DNA of 64,000 nucleotides, from NCBI RefSeq assembly GCF_004363245.1, contig NZ_SNYV01000014.1:248001-312000 (forward strand), written 5' to 3'. Under the pieces are notes generated by a model. The model ran no database searches and had not been told where the DNA came from. It was given only the letters and a program-made list of their open reading frames with translations. Source of the stretch: Sphingobacterium yanglingense. GTDB lineage: Bacteria > Bacteroidota > Bacteroidia > Sphingobacteriales > Sphingobacteriaceae. Shown piece after piece: positions 25,869-34,628 of the stretch. How positions within the stretch are numbered: the first letter of the stretch is position 1; every line of letters starts with the position of its first letter. The position numbers and the translations under genes are program-made.

Positions 25869-27101
25869 TTATACCTCTAATAATAAACGAGCTGGATCTT
25901 CTAACAATTGTTTTACACGAACTAGGAAGCTCACAGACTCGCGGCCATCGATAATACGGTGATCGTACGATAAGGCAACATACATCATTGGACGGATTAC
26001 GACCTGACCATTTTCTGCAATAGGGCGTTGTACGATGTTATGCATGCCTAAGATAGCTGATTGTGGAGCATTGATGATAGGAGTAGACATCATTGATCCA
26101 AATACACCACCATTGGTGATTGTAAATGTACCACCAGTCATTTCTTCTATTGTCAACTTACCATCTCTTGCTTTTGTAGCAAGGTTGATAACCTCTTTCT
26201 CTACCTGGTGTAAAGTCATCGATTCTGCATTTCTGATAATCGGTACAACCAATCCTTTTGGTGCCGAAACCGCGATAGAAATATCTGCAAAATCAGAATA
26301 AACGATTTCGTTTTCTTCAATACGTGCATTTACAGCAGGCCATTCTTTCAATGCAGTAGTAACTGCTTTAGTGAAGAAGGACATAAAGCCAAGACCAACA
26401 CCATGTTTTTCTTTAAACATGTCTTTGTATTTAGCTCTAAGATCCATGATCGGCTGCATGTTGACCTCATTAAAGGTCGTCAACATAGCTGTTTCATTTT
26501 TTACCGCTACTAGACGTCTAGCGATAGTCTTACGCAAAGAGCTCATTTTTTCGCGACGTTCATTACGTGCTCCAGCTATAGCAGGAACAGATACCGTAGT
26601 TGCAGCAGCTGGTTTAGATTCAGCCTTAGGAGCTGCAGGCTTAGCTTGCGCTTTCTCTGCATCTTCTTTTGTAATACGACCATCTTTTCCTGTACCTTTT
26701 ATAGTAGAAGGATCAATTCCTTTTTCTCTTAAAATCTTAGCAGCTGCAGGCGAAGCTGTTCCGGCTGCATATGAATCTGGGTTTTCAGATGCTTCAGTAG
26801 CTTGAGGAGTCGCAGGCGTCGCGGCAGCAGCAGGAGCATCTGCTTTTTTATCTCCGGCAGGAGCATTTCCTTCTTCAATAGTACACACCACTGCACCGAT
26901 TTCTAAAGTATCACCTTCTTGTGCGATGATACGAAGAATACCAGCTTTTTCAGCGGGTAGTTCAAATGTAGCTTTGTCTGATTCCAGTTCGGCAATATTT
27001 TCGTCCATTTCGACGTAGTCGCCATCTTCTTTTAGCCATTGGGCTAAGGTTACTTCGGTAATTGATTCACCAACCGTAGGGACTTTGATTTCTAAGCTCA
27101 T
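25869..27101 (-). CDS. sucB: Dihydrolipoyllysine-residue succinyltransferase (E2 of 2-oxoglutarate dehydrogenase)
   Basis: Core enzyme of the 2-oxoglutarate dehydrogenase complex; it transfers succinyl from lipoamide to CoA in the TCA cycle. 410 residues from the ATG at 27101 ([17 protein letters not shown]). It has one lipoyl domain (Lys in [13 protein letters not shown], about residue 43), an Ala/Pro/Glu-rich linker, a peripheral-subunit-binding domain ([31 protein letters not shown]), a second linker, and the catalytic domain with the active-site motif DHRIIDGRE near the C-terminus. It is transcribed after sucA with a 66-bp hairpin-containing gap. Confidence 0.97.
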   Translation of the reverse strand: MSLEIKVPTVGESITEVTLAQWLKEDGDYVEMDENIAELESDKATFELPAEKAGILRIIAQEGDTLEIGAVVCTIEEGNAPAGDKKADAPAAAATPATPQATEASENPDSYAAGTASPAAAKILREKGIDPSTIKGTGKDGRITKEDAEKAQAKPAAPKAESKPAAATTVSVPAIAGARNERREKMSSLRKTIARRLVAVKNETAMLTTFNEVNMQPIMDLRAKYKDMFKEKHGVGLGFMSFFTKAVTTALKEWPAVNARIEENEIVYSDFADISIAVSAPKGLVVPIIRNAESMTLHQVEKEVINLATKARDGKLTIEEMTGGTFTITNGGVFGSMMSTPIINAPQSAILGMHNIVQRPIAENGQVVIRPMMYVALSYDHRIIDGRESVSFLVRVKQLLEDPARLLLEV

Positions 27102-27114
27102 ATGTGTTCTTTTT

Positions 27115-27158
27115 AAAGCCAGCGTTGTATATGTATACAAGATACAACGCTTAGCTTT
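27115..27158 (-). promoter_or_regulatory. Intercistronic hairpin between sucA and sucB
   Basis: AGCGTTGTAT (27121-27130) and ATACAACGCT (27142-27151) form a perfect 10-bp stem with an 11-nt loop, extended by AAAGC/GCTTT. It fills the gap between the stop of sucA and the start of sucB. It could stabilise the 3' end of the sucA mRNA or cause partial termination. Confidence 0.65.
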
Positions 27159-27167
27159 TATAATTTG

Positions 27168-29906
27168 TTATTCAAATGCTTTATTAATTATTGCTTCTTG
27201 TTGAGCGATATGTTGTTTCATATAGCCTGTCGCTGGACTACCGCTTTCTTTTCTTGCGATTACATCTGTAAACTCAATTTCAGATCTACGGAACGAACGA
27301 CAGTAATAAGGCCATGCACCCATATTTTCGTTTTCTTCCTGTACCCAAATGAATTCTTTAGCTTTATTGTATTTCTTATGGATAGCCAATAATTGATCTA
27401 CTGGAGCAGGGTATAACTGTTCGATACGTACAATGGCGATATCATTGCGTTTTTCTGCTTGTTGTTTTTCCAACAGTTCATAGTAGATTTTTCCTGTACA
27501 GAATAACACGCGTTTTACAGAAGCAGCTTTTACCGAAGTATCATCGATGACCTCCTGAAAGTTAACCTTTGTAAAGTCTGTCATTTTTGATACCACTTTA
27601 GGGTGGCGAAGCAAGCTTTTAGGCGTAAATACGACTAGTGGTTTACGGAAATCGCGAACCAATTGGCGACGTAATAAATGGAAATAGTTAGCAGGTGTGG
27701 TACAGTTCGCAATAATCATATTATCGTTTGCGCACAACTCTAAAAATCTTTCGATACGTCCTGAAGAGTGCTCCGGTCCCTGACCTTCCATACCGTGAGG
27801 AAGCATCATCACTAAGCCGTTAGAGCGTTTCCATTTAGTTTCAGCACTGCTTAAATATTGGTCAACGATAATCTGTGCACCATTATAGAAGTCACCAAAT
27901 TGTGCTTCCCAGATTGTAAGTGCTTGTGGGTTGGCCGAAGCGTAACCATAATCAAATCCTAAAACACCATACTCAGATAGCAATGAGTTATAGATGTTGA
28001 ATTTATCACCACCTTTGACATTGGCCAATGGAATATACTTCTCTTCTGAATCTTCTAAAGTCAATACGGCGTGACGGTGTGAAAAAGTACCACGTTGTAC
28101 ATCCTGTCCAGAAATACGGACACGCTTACCCTCGCTTAGTAGTGTTGCATAAGCCATAAGTTCGCCCATTGCCCAATCGTATGCATCTTTTTCAATCATA
28201 GCAGCACGATCCTCGAAAAGTTTCGAAATCTTACGGAAGAACTTTTTGTCCTTAGGTAAAGATGTGATCTGTGTCGCTAGTTCCTTGAATGTTTTATCTG
28301 CAACTTTAGTTTCTACTGTCTGAAAGATATCTGCTTTTTTCGCAGGACGTAAACCTTTCCAAGCACCACCAAACATAGGAACTTCTTCTTCCAGATTTTC
28401 TACTGCTTTGGAAGCATCTAATTGTGTCTGTAGGTAGTCTTTGAATTCTTTTTCTACTTCTTTCGCATAAGAAGCATCTATTGAACCTTCTTCGACTAGT
28501 TTTTTTGCATATACCTCTTTTGGGTTGGCATGCTTCTCAATCAGCTTATAAAGCAGCGGTTGTGTAAATTTAGGCTCATCGGCTTCATTGTGGCCATAAC
28601 GGCGGTAACACAGTAAGTCGATGAAAACATCTGTTTTATATTTTTGACGGTATTCAACAGCAAGATTGATTGCATAAACCACCGCTTCAGCATCGTCTCC
28701 ATTGACATGGAATACTGGGGAAGATGTAATTTTAGCAACATCAGTACAGTAAGTTCCGGAGCGAGCATCTTTATAGTTGGTTGTAAAGCCGACTTGGTTA
28801 TTGATGACAATGTGAATTGTACCACCAGTCTTATAACCGTCTAGCTTAGACATTTGAGTGACCTCATAGACTACGCCTTGGCCAGCAACAGCTGCGTCTC
28901 CATGAATTAATATCGGTGCTATCTTCGATGAATCACCATCATATTTCATGTCGATTTTTGAACGAACCATTCCTTCTACAATTGGACCTACTGTTTCCAA
29001 ATGCGAAGGGTTAGGTGCTAGCGACAAGTGTATATGCTTTCCTTTGTCTGTCGTAATATCCGAAGAGTATCCTAAGTGGTATTTTACATCTCCACCGAAT
29101 TGTAGTTCAGGATCTTCTTCTTTATACATTTTGCCTTCAAACTCAGATAATATCGTTTTGTAAGGCTTGCCCATGATATTGGCCAATACATTTAATCGGC
29201 CGCGGTGTGCCATACCGATCATAAATTCTTGAAGGCCCAAGTCGGCACCTTTTTCCATGACGGAGTCCAGCGCAGGGATTAAACTCTCAGCACCCTCTAG
29301 AGAAAATCTTTTTTGTCCCAAGAACTTGGTCCCTAAGAAGCTCTCAAAAACAACCGCTCTATTCAGTTTTTGCAGAATACGTTTTTTCTGTTCAGTTGAA
29401 TAGTTTGGAGTATTACGATCAGCTTCCATACGATCCTGCAACCATTTTATTTTTTCAGGATTACGGATGTATTTAAATTCCGCTCCTATAGAACGGCAAT
29501 AAGTATCTTCGATAAGTTGACGAATGTCGCGTAGTTTGGCAGGACCTAAACCGATTTCAATACCTGCATTGAACACCGTATTCATGTCTGACTCAGATAG
29601 ACCAAAAGTCTCGAGTTCTTTGCCTGGGTAGTATTTCCGGCGCTCACGGACAGGATTAGTGTGTGTAAACAGGTGACCACGGTCTCTGTAGCCGTGAATC
29701 ATGTTTAGTACATTGATTTCTTTCAACGCATGTTCCGAAACATTTTCAGTGTCGATAGCGACACCTTCAGCGCCTTGACCAAAATCAAAACCCTCAAAAA
29801 ATTTTTGCCATCCAAAATCTACCGAATTTGGATCTTGCTTGTACGCTTGATATAAGCCATCGATATAGCTCGAATCGGCGTTACTCAAATATGTCAATTT
29901 ATCCAT
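27168..29906 (-). CDS. sucA: 2-oxoglutarate dehydrogenase E1 component
   Basis: Thiamine-diphosphate-dependent E1 that decarboxylates 2-oxoglutarate and succinylates the lipoyl group of SucB. 912 residues, normal for the family. Visible marks: the short N-terminal E2-binding segment (LTYLSNADSSYIDGLYQAYKQDP), GMAHRGRLNVLANI, HIHLSLAPNPSHLE, the ThDP motif HGDAAVAGQG through INNQVGFT, and CYRRYGHNEADEPKFTQP. The C-terminal transketolase-like part has LPHGMEGQGPEHSSGRIERFLELC. It starts a sucA-sucB operon. A CAAATTTA (-7 on the minus strand) sits at 29937-29944, about 30 nt before the start. Confidence 0.97.
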   Translation of the reverse strand: MDKLTYLSNADSSYIDGLYQAYKQDPNSVDFGWQKFFEGFDFGQGAEGVAIDTENVSEHALKEINVLNMIHGYRDRGHLFTHTNPVRERRKYYPGKELETFGLSESDMNTVFNAGIEIGLGPAKLRDIRQLIEDTYCRSIGAEFKYIRNPEKIKWLQDRMEADRNTPNYSTEQKKRILQKLNRAVVFESFLGTKFLGQKRFSLEGAESLIPALDSVMEKGADLGLQEFMIGMAHRGRLNVLANIMGKPYKTILSEFEGKMYKEEDPELQFGGDVKYHLGYSSDITTDKGKHIHLSLAPNPSHLETVGPIVEGMVRSKIDMKYDGDSSKIAPILIHGDAAVAGQGVVYEVTQMSKLDGYKTGGTIHIVINNQVGFTTNYKDARSGTYCTDVAKITSSPVFHVNGDDAEAVVYAINLAVEYRQKYKTDVFIDLLCYRRYGHNEADEPKFTQPLLYKLIEKHANPKEVYAKKLVEEGSIDASYAKEVEKEFKDYLQTQLDASKAVENLEEEVPMFGGAWKGLRPAKKADIFQTVETKVADKTFKELATQITSLPKDKKFFRKISKLFEDRAAMIEKDAYDWAMGELMAYATLLSEGKRVRISGQDVQRGTFSHRHAVLTLEDSEEKYIPLANVKGGDKFNIYNSLLSEYGVLGFDYGYASANPQALTIWEAQFGDFYNGAQIIVDQYLSSAETKWKRSNGLVMMLPHGMEGQGPEHSSGRIERFLELCANDNMIIANCTTPANYFHLLRRQLVRDFRKPLVVFTPKSLLRHPKVVSKMTDFTKVNFQEVIDDTSVKAASVKRVLFCTGKIYYELLEKQQAEKRNDIAIVRIEQLYPAPVDQLLAIHKKYNKAKEFIWVQEENENMGAWPYYCRSFRRSEIEFTDVIARKESGSPATGYMKQHIAQQEAIINKAFE

Positions 29907-30058
29907 TTACTTTTGATATAAGTCTAAAGAATTTGCCAAATTTAGGAATTAAATAGGAGTTTCGAGTACTGAAATTGAAGTTTTTGTAGTTAAATAGTGT
30001 CAATTTGATAGCGATAAATTTAAATGGCTTATTTGGATAAGTGGCACTTGTTTTTATC

Positions 30059-31240
30059 TTAAATTACTAACTTCGGGTGTTCAGTTTTTACTTTGTCCCA
30101 ATCACCTATAGATTTATTGTTTTTAATGCTCGTTCCTTGGTCAGCCATGTGTGCCCAAAAACCATATATGGTCGCAGGTGCATAGTCTATGAGTTGTTGT
30201 TCGAACCAAGCCGCGCCGGCAAGCCAATTTTCGTTAAGCTCATAAATAAGATGTAATGCCACGGTCTCCCGTTCTGTACGCGTTAGCCTTCCTGTCGTGT
30301 TGAGTTTAGACATTAGGTTATTTACTGTTTCGCACGAGGTTTGCCCTGATGTCCATACTGCTAATGAATTGCTGTCAGAGCGTTGTTGGGTATTTATGAA
30401 ATAACAGTTTGGGTACTTTTTTAGCATAAACCGAAAATAATCCCGTACCATTAGATTTTCTAAAAAGGCATTAATTCCTTTTTTGTTCTTAGGGGTAATA
30501 TTCTTTTTGAGAAAATGATAGGTGTAAGCGGGGGATAGTACGCCCAATGCGAGGTAGGGCGATAGTTCCGTGTAGCTTTCCATGTTGATCTCCGTTTCCT
30601 TTATTAGCTCGTTGAGCTTCGCGTTTGCAGCCGATTCACCAAAGTGAGCCGTAGTAACTGAAAAGTCAAAGGGGAACGTTGTTTTTTCAAGATGAGGAGG
30701 AATGTCTACCTGTTTTATATCCGCTATGCAACCCCGGACAAAGCTCTCTTTCGCTACTTTTTTACGAAATGTGTTGAAGTCATTTGGAATGTCTCGAATA
30801 GGAAAAGGTAAGTCTTCCTTATGGTACAGCGTGTGACCAATAAAGTGACGTAAATTTCTTTTCACCTTCCATAATTCTTCTTCCACCAGTTCTGAGATGT
30901 CTGTTTCCCGCTTCGCAACTTCACGGTGATGGTATACCTCATCAGCGTCATATTTTTGGACGAGTTGCGGGATTATCTGTTCTGGATAGCCTTCATAGGT
31001 GAGCAAGTCGCCCCCCAAAGACTGTAGTTTCTGTTTTAAAGAAAATACGGTCTGGGCGATGTAGTCTGCTCGAAATTCTCCGGTGTTCTTAAAACCAAAT
31101 TTGTTCTCTTGGTAATAACGGGGATCGAAAATATAAACTGGAATAATAAAATCTGCTTTCTGAATAGCACTTTGCAATACCTCATTGTCATGGGTACGAA
31201 GATCATTCCTAAACCAAACTAAAATAACCTTTTTGCTCAT
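30059..31240 (-). CDS. Cryptochrome DASH-like photolyase-family protein, divergent C-terminus
   Basis: 393 residues, shorter than typical DASH cryptochromes (about 430-500). The N-terminal alpha/beta domain is clear: VILVWFRNDLRTHDNEVLQSA, FIIPVYIFDPRYY, FRADYIAQTVFSLKQKLQSLG. The helical domain keeps YTELSPYLALGVLSPAYTY and FLENLMVRDYFRFM. The usual FAD-binding block (WxxGxTGxP..DAxMREL..TG...NRxRQ) is largely replaced by WTSGQTSCETVNNLMSKLNTTGR and TRTERETVALHL, and the DYDxxSNWGNW motif reads DYAPATIYGFW. The fold is retained, but FAD binding and repair activity are uncertain. A perfect dyad lies in the divergent intergenic region. Confidence 0.85.
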   Translation of the reverse strand: MSKKVILVWFRNDLRTHDNEVLQSAIQKADFIIPVYIFDPRYYQENKFGFKNTGEFRADYIAQTVFSLKQKLQSLGGDLLTYEGYPEQIIPQLVQKYDADEVYHHREVAKRETDISELVEEELWKVKRNLRHFIGHTLYHKEDLPFPIRDIPNDFNTFRKKVAKESFVRGCIADIKQVDIPPHLEKTTFPFDFSVTTAHFGESAANAKLNELIKETEINMESYTELSPYLALGVLSPAYTYHFLKKNITPKNKKGINAFLENLMVRDYFRFMLKKYPNCYFINTQQRSDSNSLAVWTSGQTSCETVNNLMSKLNTTGRLTRTERETVALHLIYELNENWLAGAAWFEQQLIDYAPATIYGFWAHMADQGTSIKNNKSIGDWDKVKTEHPKLVI

Positions 31241-31319
31241 TTACCTACCACGTACTTATTTAGATTAAATTCAAGTTCTGTAAAGGTATTACATTTGTGG
31301 GATTGTCAGATGGGCAACC

Positions 31320-31340
31320 TTGAATATTTACAATATTCAA
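31320..31340. promoter_or_regulatory. Perfect 9-3-9 dyad between divergent genes
   Basis: TTGAATATT and AATATTCAA flank TAC (31320-31340). The dyad sits in the 243-bp divergent region between the cryptochrome-like gene and the SDR-like gene. Its symmetry suits a dimeric regulator, but neither promoter could be placed confidently. Confidence 0.5.
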
Positions 31341-31483
31341 ACAAAGTGAGAGTTTATTTGCAGAAGGTAATCTTTTAGCTTTTTTTAACGAACTGATAGT
31401 GAAGAGTCTCTTATTTTTGCGAAAACAAAATATTGGAAAGTTAGCTTGTTCCTAATGAATGGATTATCTAAGTATAGAATAGG

Positions 31484-32347
31484 ATGATGAATTTATTGCT
31501 GTGTGGATTGAACTCTTATCTTGGCCGTGCCGGATTGGCTTATTTGCCCGATGATACGCATAGCGTTTTCGGAATAGCCCGTGATGTAGGTCTTCTGAAA
31601 GAGAAAATGGGAACAGGTATTAATGCAACATTGTATTCAGTGGATCTTATAAAAAAAGGTGTTGCTTACGATAGCTTTAATATCGAAGGACTGAATTTAT
31701 CAATTTATTTTGCGCAAATTCCAAATCAGAAAGATCAACTCGGAGTTCAGTATGAACTGCTATCTCTCCGGAATTTTATTTTTTTATCGCGGCAAAATGG
31801 TTGTCATCGTATCGTCTATGTAGGGAGGGCTCATGACAAAGGTTATTTAAAGGCTGTTGAAGCTCTTTTTGTAGAGCTAGGAGTTGTATACACTATTCTT
31901 TTAAAAGATTTGGCAATTGGGCTTGGGAGTTCTTTTGATTTGTTTATGGATGAATTGTTAAAAACAAAAAACATATTTCTTTACGCTGGATTGGTAAATA
32001 AAAAGTTTAAACCAATTATCTTGGCCGACCTTTTTTCCTTTATTAAGAGCGTAAATTGGCAAGAGAGTTTTATTAATCAATGTTTAGAGTTTGGAGGTGA
32101 GCAGTTGATGAGTGTTAATGAATTGGTAAAGTGGTCTATAAAGAAACGAGGGGAGCAAGATAAGCATCAGGTTTTTTCGATACCTAGTAAACTTCTTACT
32201 ATATGGATTAATAAATTGTTGCATGGGGTAGATCGGGATATCTATGATGATTACCTCTTGGGAATAATGGGAGGTGGCGAGTCTCATAATTCTTTGTGGC
32301 AAGGACAAGTGGATTTTAAAACCTCGCCAATCTTGTTAGATATATAG
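31484..32347 (+). CDS. Degenerate NAD(P)-binding Rossmann (SDR/epimerase-like) protein
   Basis: 287 residues. The N-terminus MMNLLLCGLNSYLGRAGLAYL is a Rossmann beta-alpha start with an incomplete Gly motif (GxxxxLGxxG), followed by FGIARD at the end of beta-2. The central region has FIFLSRQNGCHRIVYVGRA, as in NAD(P)H-binding SDRs that act on sugar nucleotides or quinones. No YxxxK catalytic pair is evident, so it is an atypical SDR or a non-catalytic NAD(P) sensor. No membrane segment or signal peptide is seen. It lies upstream of the UbiD-family gene, which has its own promoter. Confidence 0.65.
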   Translation: MMNLLLCGLNSYLGRAGLAYLPDDTHSVFGIARDVGLLKEKMGTGINATLYSVDLIKKGVAYDSFNIEGLNLSIYFAQIPNQKDQLGVQYELLSLRNFIFLSRQNGCHRIVYVGRAHDKGYLKAVEALFVELGVVYTILLKDLAIGLGSSFDLFMDELLKTKNIFLYAGLVNKKFKPIILADLFSFIKSVNWQESFINQCLEFGGEQLMSVNELVKWSIKKRGEQDKHQVFSIPSKLLTIWINKLLHGVDRDIYDDYLLGIMGGGESHNSLWQGQVDFKTSPILLDI

Positions 32348-32365
32348 GTAGTTGTGTATGCCGTT

Positions 32366-32395
32366 TTTGTTAGCAGAAATATTCTGCTATTTTTG
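32366..32395 (+). promoter_or_regulatory. Promoter with internal operator-like dyad, UbiD-family gene
   Basis: TTTG (32366-32369) and TATTTTTG (32388-32395) are 18 bp apart, a good match to the phylum consensus. The spacer carries a perfect inverted repeat, TAGCAGAA at 32371-32378 and TTCTGCTA at 32382-32389, whose right arm overlaps the TA of the -7 box. A repressor bound there would block polymerase. Confidence 0.75.
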
Positions 32396-32415
32396 TTGTT
32401 CACTTAAGCAAAGAT

Positions 32416-34254
32416 ATGGGATACTCTAGTTTAGCGGCTTGTATTGCCGATTTGGAACAGCATGGACATTTGATACGGGTAAAAGAAGAGGTTGACCCTT
32501 ACTTGGAAATGGCAGCTATCCATATGCGTGTCTTCGATGCTGAAGGTCCTGCTTTGTTGTTTGAGAATGTAAAAGGGTCTGAATTTCCAGCCGTGTCCAA
32601 TTTATTCGGTACTTTAGATCGCTCGAAGTTCATGTTTCGGGATACCCTAGCCCATATAAAAAAACTAGTAGACGTAAAGATGGATCCTACAGCCGTGCTG
32701 AAAAATCCATTTCAATATATTGGTTCCTCTGCTGTGGCTTTGGGGGCATTGCCTTGGAAGAAGAAGTCGAATGCACCTATTCTCTATGGTAAAACCCAAA
32801 TCAGTAAACTTCCTCAGATCGTGAATTGGCCTATGGACGGTGGAGCCTTTGTAACGATGCCTCAGGTATATACCGAGGATATTTCGAAACCTGGAGTTAT
32901 GAAGTCTAATCTTGGGATGTATCGGATACAGCTTTCAGGGAATGATTATATTCAAGACCAGGAGATAGGACTTCATTATCAATTGCACCGCGGTATAGGC
33001 GTGCACCAACAGAAAGCAAATGCCTTAGGGAAGCCCCTTAAAGTAAGCATATTTGTTGGAGGCCCTCCTTCTCATCCCCTGTCTGCAGTGATGCCATTGC
33101 CCGAGGGGCTTTCCGAGATGATCTTTGCTGGAGCATTAGGTAATCGAAGATTTAGGTATTTCTATGATGATGAAGGGTTTTGTATCTCTGCAGATGCAGA
33201 CTTTGTGATCACAGGTACAGTTTATCCTAATGAGAACAAACCCGAAGGGCCTTTTGGAGATCACATTGGTTATTATAGCCTCACTCATCCGTTCCCTTTA
33301 ATGCGGGTCCATAATGTTTATCATAAAAAAGATCCAATTTGGTCGTTTACGGTAGTTGGGCGCCCTCCGCAAGAGGATACTAGCTTCGGCGCTTTGATTC
33401 ATGAGATAACGGGAAGTGCTATTCCTAAAGAGATTGCAGGGTTGAAGGCAGTACATGCTGTCGATCCGGCTGGAGTACATCCTTTACTATTTGCGATAGG
33501 AAGAGAAAGCTATACTCCTTATCAGGAAGTAGATCGACCACAGGAAATTTTGACCATCGCGAACCAGATTTTAGGTAAAAATCAATTAAGCTTAGCTAAG
33601 TATTTGTTCATAACAGCCGATGAAGATAATCCACAGCTCGATATCCACGATATACCAGGTTATATGAGCCATGTTCTTGAGCGTATAGACCTGACGCGCG
33701 ATTTACATTTTTATACCAACACTACCATAGATACGTTGGATTATTCTGGTGACGGACTTAATGCCGGTTCCAAAGTGGTGTTTGCTGCTGCGGGTTCGAA
33801 AAAAAGGACATTGTTGACGGAGATACCCGCCCACTTCGAGCTGCCGAGGCCATTTAATAAAGCAAAGCTCGCTTTGCCTGGTGTATTAGTTTTAGAGGGA
33901 GCTGTTTTTACAACGTATGAAGAAGAACAAGCTGTTCTGGCAGCTTGGTGTGAGGCTGCTAAAGGAGTCGATTTCGGAGGGATTGCGATGCTGGTACTGG
34001 CCGACGACGCAGGTTTCGCTGCCGAAAACGTCAATAATTTTGTATGGACTACTTTTACAAAATCGAATCCTGCTTTTGATATTTATGGAGTAGGCTCCTT
34101 TATTAGATTTAAGCACTGGGGCTGTACAGGACCCGTTATTATTGACGCACGCCGTAAACCGCACCATGCACCTGATTTAATAAAAGACGAAACTGTCGAA
34201 AGGCACATTGATAGATTAGGTGCTAAAGGGGGATCATTGTACGGGATTATTTAA
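32416..34254 (+). CDS. UbiD-family decarboxylase
   Basis: 612 residues; UbiD enzymes are prenylated-FMN-dependent (de)carboxylases acting on aromatic or alpha,beta-unsaturated acids, such as 4-hydroxybenzoate in quinone synthesis. Family marks include the N-terminal DLEQHGHLIRVKEEVDPYLEMAAI, GPALLFENVKG, IQDQEIGLHYQLHRGIGVH and the EGPFGDHIGYYS block that contains the conserved catalytic Glu/Arg neighbourhood. The C-terminal block DARRKPHHAPDLI completes the set. A ubiX prenyltransferase gene is not in the window. Transcription is predicted from the promoter at 32366-32395. Substrate cannot be read; a menaquinone-type role is plausible. Confidence 0.9.
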   Translation: MGYSSLAACIADLEQHGHLIRVKEEVDPYLEMAAIHMRVFDAEGPALLFENVKGSEFPAVSNLFGTLDRSKFMFRDTLAHIKKLVDVKMDPTAVLKNPFQYIGSSAVALGALPWKKKSNAPILYGKTQISKLPQIVNWPMDGGAFVTMPQVYTEDISKPGVMKSNLGMYRIQLSGNDYIQDQEIGLHYQLHRGIGVHQQKANALGKPLKVSIFVGGPPSHPLSAVMPLPEGLSEMIFAGALGNRRFRYFYDDEGFCISADADFVITGTVYPNENKPEGPFGDHIGYYSLTHPFPLMRVHNVYHKKDPIWSFTVVGRPPQEDTSFGALIHEITGSAIPKEIAGLKAVHAVDPAGVHPLLFAIGRESYTPYQEVDRPQEILTIANQILGKNQLSLAKYLFITADEDNPQLDIHDIPGYMSHVLERIDLTRDLHFYTNTTIDTLDYSGDGLNAGSKVVFAAAGSKKRTLLTEIPAHFELPRPFNKAKLALPGVLVLEGAVFTTYEEEQAVLAAWCEAAKGVDFGGIAMLVLADDAGFAAENVNNFVWTTFTKSNPAFDIYGVGSFIRFKHWGCTGPVIIDARRKPHHAPDLIKDETVERHIDRLGAKGGSLYGII

Positions 34255-34265
34255 GCGCAAACAGA

Positions 34266-34307
34266 AATCTTTTTAACACTTATAATATACGGAGTGTTAA
34301 AAAGATT
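34266..34307. repeat. Perfect 15-bp inverted repeat downstream of the UbiD-family gene
   Basis: The 15-bp arms, at 34266-34280 and 34293-34307, are separated by 12 nt. On the plus strand an A-run, not a T-run, follows, so it is not a canonical terminator of the UbiD gene, although the stem is strong enough to protect a 3' end. Confidence 0.6.
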
Positions 34308-34361
34308 AAAAAAAATAGATCTATACTTTTAAAAGGGTAACTTAGAATTATTCACTGAGTT

Positions 34362-34628
34362 ATGAAAGTCTATTGGTACTACTATAAGCAAATCCTTCCA
34401 GTAAATTTAGCGATAACGACTGCTTTAAGTCTAGTGTTTATAGATTTGTTTTATGTTGTTTTTATATCTTTTGGTTTTTTCCTGAGCGTGTTTTTACATT
34501 CCTATTTTTATAAACACGCCAAGTATATTTACTGTAATCTAGGGTTTTCAAGCGGACAGATTGTCTTGGGAACATTTTTTATAAACTTGGTGATAGGTTC
34601 CGTATTTATACCTTTGCTATGGCTGTAA
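34362..34628 (+). CDS. Small integral membrane protein of a minimal ABC module (88 aa)
   Basis: 88 residues, mostly hydrophobic: about three membrane segments (residues 12-30, 30-48 and 63-86) with a basic/aromatic loop between the second and third (YFYKHAKYIYCN). It has no signal peptide and no recognised family. Its stop overlaps the start of the ABC ATPase gene by 10 bp (34619-34628), a strong sign of translational coupling. The likely role is the membrane partner of that ATPase, but it is far smaller than ordinary ABC permeases. Function is inferred only from context and topology. Confidence 0.75.
   Translation: MKVYWYYYKQILPVNLAITTALSLVFIDLFYVVFISFGFFLSVFLHSYFYKHAKYIYCNLGFSSGQIVLGTFFINLVIGSVFIPLLWL

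Noticed and set aside
34266-34307. Rho-independent terminator of the UbiD gene
   Set aside because: The stem is perfect but an A-run, not a T-run, follows on the coding strand.
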